A stretch of DNA of 7,005 nt from assembly GCA_020849075.1 (NCBI GenBank), contig JADLGZ010000110.1, positions 1 to 7,005 on the forward strand. The letters are read 5' to 3'. The DNA is from Fimbriimonadaceae bacterium. Its GTDB lineage: Bacteria > Armatimonadota > Fimbriimonadia > Fimbriimonadales > Fimbriimonadaceae. Below are positions 1 to 4,432 of this stretch, in pieces. A model generated the notes under the pieces. It saw nothing but the letters and a program-made list of their open reading frames with translations, had not been told where the DNA came from and did not search any database. Each line of letters starts with the position of its first letter. Positions within the stretch are counted from its first letter, which is position 1. The translations under genes and the position numbers were made by a program.

Positions 1-1
1 C

Positions 2-313
2 ACGGCCGACTCCGCGCGCTATTCCGTGCCCGCGAACCCGGTTGTCACCCAAGTGGCCCAAGTCGCCGCCGCCTCCCGCGAAGTCGAAAAGACGATCATG
101 GGCCTGCGCACCGGCCAGTTTTCGACGACGCAAGCCCTAGGCGAACTCCAAAAGACGCAAATGCTCCTGTTGTCCGAAGGCCGCACCCAAGACGCCCAAG
201 AAGTCACCATCGCGATGCGGGCTTTGCAAGGCGGCGACACCTCAGGCGCGCAGAAGACTCTGATGGGCACTGTAGTGCATTTGGATCAAGGCAAAAAATC
301 CCCCTCGCCCTAG
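2..313 (+). CDS. C-terminal fragment of a helical-tail protein, possibly VWA-domain type
   Basis: The reading frame is open from the left edge and ends at TAG 311-313, so only the last 103 codons are visible and the true start lies outside the window. The GTG at 26 is simply an internal valine codon. The visible part is soluble and probably all helical. It has alanine/glutamine-rich segments, then a stretch ending in IGTVVHLDQGKK-like residues (MGTVVHLDQGKK here). From memory, this repeat-like tail (AQEVT...L..GD...A.KTLMGT) resembles the C-terminus of bacterial VWA-domain proteins in Fimbriimonas-like genomes. The VWA domain itself would be upstream and is not seen, so this is a weak call. 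The last residues (SPSP) are encoded by the start of a G/C-rich palindrome that also supplies the stop codon. The ancestral protein probably ended at or just after GKK. Coding is well supported; function is not. Confidence 0.7.
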   Translation, partial: TADSARYSVPANPVVTQVAQVAAASREVEKTIMGLRTGQFSTTQALGELQKTQMLLLSEGRTQDAQEVTIAMRALQGGDTSGAQKTLMGTVVHLDQGKKSPSP

Positions 314-326
314 CGGGGAGAGGGGG
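293..326 (-). terminator. Candidate intrinsic terminator for leftward transcription
   Basis: Read on the - strand, the strong G/C hairpin (326 down to 300) is followed after one base by a run of six T (298-293). That is the form of a Rho-independent terminator. It would stop leftward transcripts, for example those leaving the zinc-ribbon gene that ends at 711, before they run antisense into the upstream gene. The distance from that gene is long (about 385 nt), so the fit may be incidental to the palindromic element. On the + strand no T-run follows the stem. Confidence 0.4.
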
Positions 327-342
327 TAGGGGGTGAGGGGCT
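299..342. repeat. REP-like G/C-rich palindromic element, copy 1 (with G-tracts)
   Basis: A hairpin pairs 300-310 with 316-326: CCCCC/GGGGG, then TC/GA, one G-A mismatch and CCC/GGG, around a loop at 311-315 that contains the TAG stop of the upstream gene. The right half continues as four G-tracts at 315-318, 322-326, 329-333 and 337-340, separated by 2-3 bases, which is a classic G-quadruplex pattern on the + strand. Short elements with GGGAGAGGG..GGGTGAGGGG-type sequence occur as dispersed intergenic repeats in many GC-rich bacteria, so this is probably one of a genome-wide family. Its second half shares the 12-mer AGGGGGTGAGGG (328-339) with copy 2 (391-402). Confidence 0.65.
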
Positions 343-380
343 CGTCTACCCGCCCAACGCTAACCGCCACCCGCTACCCG

Positions 381-447
381 CTCACGGGGCAGGGGGTGAG
401 GGCCCCATCTCTCCCCCTCACCCCAGTGAGGGGGCCGGGGGGAGTCG
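381..447. repeat. REP-like G/C-rich palindromic element, copy 2
   Basis: This is a second G/C-tract element. A perfect 9-bp stem pairs 413-421 (CCCCCTCAC) with 426-434 (GTGAGGGGG) around a 4-base loop (422-425). An alternative 10-bp stem pairs GGGGTGAGGG (393-402) with CCCTCACCCC (415-424). The two stems use the same bases, so they exclude each other. The 12-mer AGGGGGTGAGGG at 391-402 repeats copy 1 exactly at a distance of 63 bp. The pyrimidine-rich stretch 347-380 between the copies (CCGCT/CCGCC motifs) shows no gene. No T-run follows, so this is not a clear terminator. Confidence 0.6.
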
Positions 448-664
448 TCAGAACTTGCCGGAGTTTCATTCGAACATTGCCCGCTTGCATTCGACCATCG
501 GGAGATTGTTCGCCCCCAAGGCCAACTTTCATTCGACCAAGCTCAGGTTTCATTCGACCGAGAAGACTTTTCGTTCGACCAATGGGCCCTCGGTCGCGAC
601 CAAGCGCAGCTTTCGTGCGACCGGGACAAGATTGTATTCGACCAATGTGAACTCGGTCTCAACG
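443..664. repeat. Degenerate tandem array, exact 21-bp period, about 10-11 units
   Basis: A 12-base core, consensus TTTCATTCGACC, recurs with a 9-base variable spacer. Core starts fall at 464, 485, 506, 527, 548, 569, 590, 611, 632 and 653, always 21 bp apart; a weaker unit may begin at 443. The units at 527 and 548 have identical cores. Those at 464, 485, 569, 611 and 632 differ from the consensus by one to three bases. The units at 506, 590 and 653 are strongly diverged. The spacers show no common sequence apart from often starting with A or G. Because 21 is a multiple of 3, forward frames stay open and read as heptapeptides (FHSTxxx in one frame, FIRPxxx in another). Core changes alter the amino acids in both frames and no good ribosome site is present, so I treat it as non-coding. 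Confidence 0.85.
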
Positions 665-678
665 AATTCCGGGCCCAG

Positions 679-703
679 ACACTCGACTGCGGCGGCCGAG
701 TGT
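679..703. other. Hairpin just downstream of the zinc-ribbon gene
   Basis: A perfect 7-bp inverted repeat, ACACTCG (679-685) and CGAGTGT (697-703), encloses an 11-base G/C-rich loop. On the - strand it begins 7 nt after the TAA stop of the zinc-ribbon gene (711-713), the usual place for a 3'-end stem. No T-run follows leftward, so it may stabilise or mark the mRNA end rather than act as an intrinsic terminator. Confidence 0.4.
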
Positions 704-710
704 GCCGCAG

Positions 711-920
711 TTATTTGCGAAGTCTTTCAAACAAGCCGTTGATGATGTCCTCCCGAATGGCCAGCGGATTTACCTCCACGCCAAGAACATATCGGCAGGA
801 AGGACAAGCGTGTGAGAAGCCCTTCCAGGTTTGCTGGAAACCGACATCCATTGTTATGTCCTCAGTTTGGACACTTCGAATAACTTGATCACACTTAGGG
901 CACTTATTTAGATTAATCAC
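711..920 (-). CDS. Small zinc-ribbon protein (69 aa), unknown function
   Basis: The 69-residue product has two cysteine knuckles, CPKC at residues 7-10 and CPSC at 39-42, the layout of a single zinc ribbon that binds one zinc ion. The 28-residue segment between them contains a W-K-G-F-S-H stretch that probably forms beta strands. The C-terminal part (about 50-69, NPLAIREDIINGLFERLRK) looks like an amphipathic helix. No signal peptide or membrane segment is visible, so it should be cytosolic. The only start available after the upstream in-frame stop (960-962) is GTG at 920. It has no good ribosome-binding site; the best purine stretch is GCGAG about 8 nt upstream. It is head-to-head with the membrane/GAF gene, with 14 bp between start codons. 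I do not recognise a named family. The CxxC pairs argue against a chance ORF, but the weak start lowers confidence. Confidence 0.6.
   Translation of the reverse strand: MINLNKCPKCDQVIRSVQTEDITMDVGFQQTWKGFSHACPSCRYVLGVEVNPLAIREDIINGLFERLRK
885..913 (+). promoter_or_regulatory. Weak candidate promoter for the membrane/GAF gene
   Basis: TTGATC (885-890) and TTAGAT (908-913) are separated by 17 bp, the preferred sigma-70 spacing. The -10 box matches only half of TATAAT. Transcription would start near 920, just before the ribosome-binding site at 921-925, and the promoter would lie inside the first codons of the opposing zinc-ribbon gene. The call rests on spacing, position and local A/T-richness only. 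Confidence 0.25.
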
Positions 921-925
921 AGGAG
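921..925 (+). promoter_or_regulatory. Ribosome-binding site AGGAG for the membrane/GAF gene
   Basis: AGGAG lies 9 nt before ATG 935 and fixes that start. It directly abuts the GTG start of the opposing zinc-ribbon gene (918-920). Confidence 0.8.
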
Positions 926-934
926 ACTCGCTGC

Positions 935-1837
935 ATGATAGGTTACCGTGCCGACGAGCCTAGGGAAAGGTATAACTTGCGGGTGCGGTCAATCTTTGCC
1001 TATCGCGTAAGGCGATGGTTCCAGGCATTGCTTCAGCTGGACGGCAAGGAACGATGGAACATTCTGCTCAAGAATTTTGGGGCGGTGACATTGCTCCAGG
1101 GTGTGACCTGGTACTACAAGGTCCATATACCGCTAAGCACGAAGACTCCGGGGCCGGTACCCCCTACTCCAAGTGACTCCCCGTTCTACATAGCGCTCGG
1201 AATAGCTTCCTTTGTCGGGGCGCTCCTGCTGTCTTTTAACGAAGCTGATGCAAAGAGAACCTCAATGGTGGGCGCATACCGGGCTAGATACTACGAGCTC
1301 ATGGACGGGCTGGCAAACCACGCGTTACACCTGTTGAACAAGGCGGACGACAACGATTGGCGGTGCTCGATTTTTCAAGTAGCGCATGACAAACTTTGGC
1401 TCGTCGGCCGAGACTCAGCTAACAGTAATTACAACAGCCGTGGCACAAGGGCATATCCCCTTTCAGGCTTTGTCGGTGTGGCGTTTCGAGAAAGCGGTAT
1501 GAAGTCGTCCAAGTTGCCAGACATCGGTCGCGACGCCGCCGATTACTTCTCAAAGCACGCCCGGTGCGGCTACACGGAGGAGATGGTTACAGCCCTGACC
1601 ATGAAGAGCAGAAGCTACTACTGTAGAGGACTGCGAGCAAAGAACGACGCCCACGCCATTGGTGTCATCGTTGTCGAAACGTTGGACCACAGCGTCAACA
1701 GGAACGTGGTGCACAAGGTCGAAAACGAAGTTCTTGGTGGCCAATTCTACGAGGTCCTATGCGCGACTGTTAAGTCCTTTAGCGAGTTATTTAGCCCGAC
1801 CGAAGACGAGCTTAAGAACGCGGGACTGCTCAAATGA
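935..1837 (+). CDS. Membrane-anchored GAF-like sensor protein (2 TM + GAF), unknown function
   Basis: The 300-aa product begins with a basic, arginine-rich N-terminus (residues 1-45). Two hydrophobic segments follow, at about 46-64 (FGAVTLLQGVTWYYKV) and 83-101 (FYIALGIASFVGALLLSF), joined by a short proline-rich loop (66-82). A helical linker (about 104-135) leads to a GAF-like domain (about 138-282). GAF features are the opening DWRCSIFQV and DKLWLVGRD strands, the GFVGVAFRESG turn (178-188) and the AIGVIVVET strand (241-249), followed by a long helix. GAF domains usually bind small molecules or mediate dimerisation; no catalytic or output domain is visible here. The likely topology is both tails cytosolic. 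The start is supported by AGGAG at 921-925. The gene ends one base before the end of res in convergent orientation. It could be a sensor or effector linked to the restriction module, or an unrelated passenger. The 2TM layout loosely recalls SLATT-type effectors, but I see no firm match. Confidence 0.85.
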   Translation: MIGYRADEPRERYNLRVRSIFAYRVRRWFQALLQLDGKERWNILLKNFGAVTLLQGVTWYYKVHIPLSTKTPGPVPPTPSDSPFYIALGIASFVGALLLSFNEADAKRTSMVGAYRARYYELMDGLANHALHLLNKADDNDWRCSIFQVAHDKLWLVGRDSANSNYNSRGTRAYPLSGFVGVAFRESGMKSSKLPDIGRDAADYFSKHARCGYTEEMVTALTMKSRSYYCRGLRAKNDAHAIGVIVVETLDHSVNRNVVHKVENEVLGGQFYEVLCATVKSFSELFSPTEDELKNAGLLK

Positions 1838-1838
1838 T

Positions 1839-4421
1839 TCAGTAGTCCTGACCAAAGTCCCCCGAGTAGAGAGAATTGGCGTCTGTTGCAGATTCGACGG
1901 CCGCTTGAACCGCACTAGCAAGTAGGTCAAGAACGCGTAGCTTATCGCCGATTTTCGCTACCGCATCAATGCGTCGGAAAGCGGACGGGTAGAGACGGGC
2001 GAACCGCACCAGCCCTCGCAGCTTTGGAACGGAATCGCTCAGGTGATGGCCGTGCGGGTCCACAATATCAGCAACTACATCGCCGTTCGCCTTCCGTGCG
2101 AAGAAGATGAAGTCGGGCCGCATGATCTTGTAGATGCCGCCAATCTCATAAGCGACCCCTAGTGCCTCCTGGGTGGCTCGCTGCGGATTACGATACCAAG
2201 CAACGAAGCCAGGGCGAGACTTCTCTCTCTCCAAAACATCGATTTCCCACGACGAGCCCCCCTCAAAAGGATAAAGCCCCGCGGCGTCCGCTAGTAGGTG
2301 GCCAGCCGCCAAAGGCAAGGTCGCCACGGTGCCATCGGGGTTCTTCGCAGAAGTCATTTGCATCCATTTCGTGGGTGGGATGATGCCAATGTTTTCCGGT
2401 TCTCGGCTCCACGAGATGAGCTCTTGATAGATCGCCTGCCTCTCATCTGACAAGTCCTTTATCGCAATGCGGTGCTCCGCCAACCACTTTTGCGCCAACT
2501 TCTCAGCCTCGGCCTCAAGGTATTCCTTGATCTCCGGAACTAACCCCAGCGCTCCAACGACCGTGCGTCCCTCCAGAATGCGCTCATCGGGGTCCGGCCC
2601 GTTTTCAGGATTATCCAGCGAGTTAACGTACGTTCGCGCCAGATCCGGGCTGATAATGCGACCTGCGCGGCGGTAGGCCTCGTCGATGACCGCGATGTCG
2701 GCGTCCTCGACAAAATCATTGTATGACTTGCCTTTTGTCGCTATGTCCACGGTCAGGGTTTCACCTTCAACGGTCAGGACATTGTCGCGCGCGGTCGCGA
2801 TCTCATCGGCGAACCGAGTTCGTGCGGCATTGATGGCCTTATGAAGCTCCGCATGGGCGAATGCACCTGCCCCCTGAACGATGCGGTCCACGGCTAGCTC
2901 GTGCGCTAATGCCGTCAGACGCTTGATCGGCTTGGCTTCTTTCTTCGGCAGCGATTCCGATGGTAAAGCCTTGAGTAGCTCCCATACATCATCGGAGACC
3001 GCCGCGTTTCGTTCGTAATCCTGTGGATTGATCAGGACCCGGCGATTGGGCTGATTGCCGTCCTCTCCGTCGCCACCGCCTTTCGATAGGAGCTCGACCA
3101 CCTGTTCAGCGGCTTGCCGGTTGAACTTCGGCAGGATGCAGTCGACCGAGTTCAGCCTGTCGTTACCGGGAATTCGTCGAGCCAATGGCGTACGCACCAT
3201 TCGGCCCAACAATTGAGTGATGTGCGTCTTATCGGTAGCGGCGCGGAAGGATACAAACACTTCAGCCCTGGGGCAATCCCAACCCGTACTAATTGCGTCC
3301 TTTGCGATCAGCACCCTAATCTCGCTTCGCTCCTGGACATGTTCTGGCGAGACGTGAGGTACACGATGGCCACCAAAAGTCTGATGCGTATGATCCCCTA
3401 AGACATGGGCAAATGCGTCGTAGGTGAGGTTCGGCATCTCCTCCCCGATCACGTCCAAGTAGCGACCTATATCGTCATGATCCGGCGTATTGGGTACCTG
3501 CAACACCATTAGCGGGCTTACACCAGTGGCGAGCTCCTGCGCTGTTGCGTAGTCGTCCCAGGCAACCCCAATCTCGACTAAATGCCTGGCGGCTCTGCGA
3601 ACGAGCACGGTTTCAAAGTCGCCCGTTTCAGCAGGCATATCCAAAACGATAGTGTCCTTAAGCAAGCCTGAAGCTTGCACTTTATCCGAATCAACCTCAA
3701 CCGATGGGAGCATCGTATGCTTCTGGGACACCTCCATTGCTTTGCGGAAACGCTCGATCGTGGCCGAAATGCCCCAGACGATTGGCACTGGTGGCACATC
3801 GCCGGAGCCATTGATAAGGCGCGAGACGATAGTGCCCTTCTCTCTGAGGGTTGCCGAGGTTGAACCAAGCCCCCGGTGCGCCTCATCCAGCACAAGATAA
3901 AGCGTTAGATCCGGGTCGTTGATTGTGTTGCGTATCGTGTCCCAGATCGTGAACTGACGGTTATCGGGCCGGACATCTAACAGTGTCTCCTCGTCGCCCT
4001 CACTAGGCTCGTGCCCTCGAACCAGTAGGCTATTTTTGGAAAGTTTTTGCGTGTTGAGAAAATAGACTTTGCCTGGCCGAAACGCTTCCTGGCAAAATGT
4101 GTTCTCGACGACCACCAAGTCGGCATGATGGATGCGATCGCATGCTTCCAACAGTCGGAACCTCGTCTGTTCATTGAGCGAGGGGTCATCGCTAAACCAG
4201 AGGACAACCGCGCTCGGGTCGGCCTCAAAGTCGAAGTCATCGTTGCCCGCGAACAGGGCTTCGAATACGGCGGCCGCCATGACCGTTTTGCCCGCCCCGG
4301 TCGCGGCGGTCAGCGAGAATGCCGAGAGGTCCCCGTGTCTCGCGTCGCGCTGTGCTCTTGTAACTCGCTTCAATACTTCTGCGACAGCAGTCTCCTGGTA
4401 ATCCTTGAGTGTGAACTTCAT
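1839..4421 (-). CDS. res: Type III restriction enzyme, Res subunit (DEAH helicase/translocase with C-terminal nuclease-like domain)
   Basis: The 860-aa product is a superfamily 2 ATPase of the Type III Res kind, somewhat shorter than classical Res proteins (about 970 aa in EcoP15I). N-terminal features are LKDYQ (5-9, Q-motif-like), Walker A TGAGKT (41-46), DEAH (179-182) and SAT (219-221). The second RecA-like lobe has AKDAISTGWDCPRA (373-386, motif V) and QLLGRMVRTP (403-412, motif VI with its arginines). The C-terminal part, about 730-860, carries WYRNP (742-746), RPDFIFF (768-774) and DIVDPHG (785-791), a PD-(D/E)xK-like nuclease region. The usual ExK lysine position is not evident; K800 may substitute. 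By family, Res acts with Mod, hydrolyses ATP to move along DNA and cuts unmodified DNA. The ATG at 4421 overlaps the mod stop (ATGA), and a weak GGTGA (4428-4432) precedes it, so translation is probably coupled to mod. Confidence 0.93.
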   Translation of the reverse strand: MKFTLKDYQETAVAEVLKRVTRAQRDARHGDLSAFSLTAATGAGKTVMAAAVFEALFAGNDDFDFEADPSAVVLWFSDDPSLNEQTRFRLLEACDRIHHADLVVVENTFCQEAFRPGKVYFLNTQKLSKNSLLVRGHEPSEGDEETLLDVRPDNRQFTIWDTIRNTINDPDLTLYLVLDEAHRGLGSTSATLREKGTIVSRLINGSGDVPPVPIVWGISATIERFRKAMEVSQKHTMLPSVEVDSDKVQASGLLKDTIVLDMPAETGDFETVLVRRAARHLVEIGVAWDDYATAQELATGVSPLMVLQVPNTPDHDDIGRYLDVIGEEMPNLTYDAFAHVLGDHTHQTFGGHRVPHVSPEHVQERSEIRVLIAKDAISTGWDCPRAEVFVSFRAATDKTHITQLLGRMVRTPLARRIPGNDRLNSVDCILPKFNRQAAEQVVELLSKGGGDGEDGNQPNRRVLINPQDYERNAAVSDDVWELLKALPSESLPKKEAKPIKRLTALAHELAVDRIVQGAGAFAHAELHKAINAARTRFADEIATARDNVLTVEGETLTVDIATKGKSYNDFVEDADIAVIDEAYRRAGRIISPDLARTYVNSLDNPENGPDPDERILEGRTVVGALGLVPEIKEYLEAEAEKLAQKWLAEHRIAIKDLSDERQAIYQELISWSREPENIGIIPPTKWMQMTSAKNPDGTVATLPLAAGHLLADAAGLYPFEGGSSWEIDVLEREKSRPGFVAWYRNPQRATQEALGVAYEIGGIYKIMRPDFIFFARKANGDVVADIVDPHGHHLSDSVPKLRGLVRFARLYPSAFRRIDAVAKIGDKLRVLDLLASAVQAAVESATDANSLYSGDFGQDY

Positions 4422-4432
4422 TTGGAGTCACC
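4418..4432 (-). promoter_or_regulatory. mod/res ATGA overlap and weak ribosome site
   Basis: The TGA of mod (4420-4418) and the ATG of res (4421-4419) share a 4-base ATGA. GGTGA at 4432-4428 lies 6 nt upstream of the res start and is a poor Shine-Dalgarno sequence. Ribosomes ending mod probably re-initiate on res, which would keep Res below or equal to Mod. That order is sensible for a toxic nuclease. Confidence 0.7.

Noticed and set aside
443..664. CRISPR array
   Set aside because: Units are 12-bp degenerate cores with 9-bp spacers, far too short and too variable for CRISPR, and no cas gene is present.
333..742. Two overlapping + strand ORFs (333-650 and 455-742) encoding heptapeptide repeats
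   Set aside because: Both frames stay open only because the DNA repeats every 21 bp. They start at GTG or TTG without a convincing start region, changes between units are not synonymous in either frame, and the second runs into the zinc-ribbon gene on the other strand.
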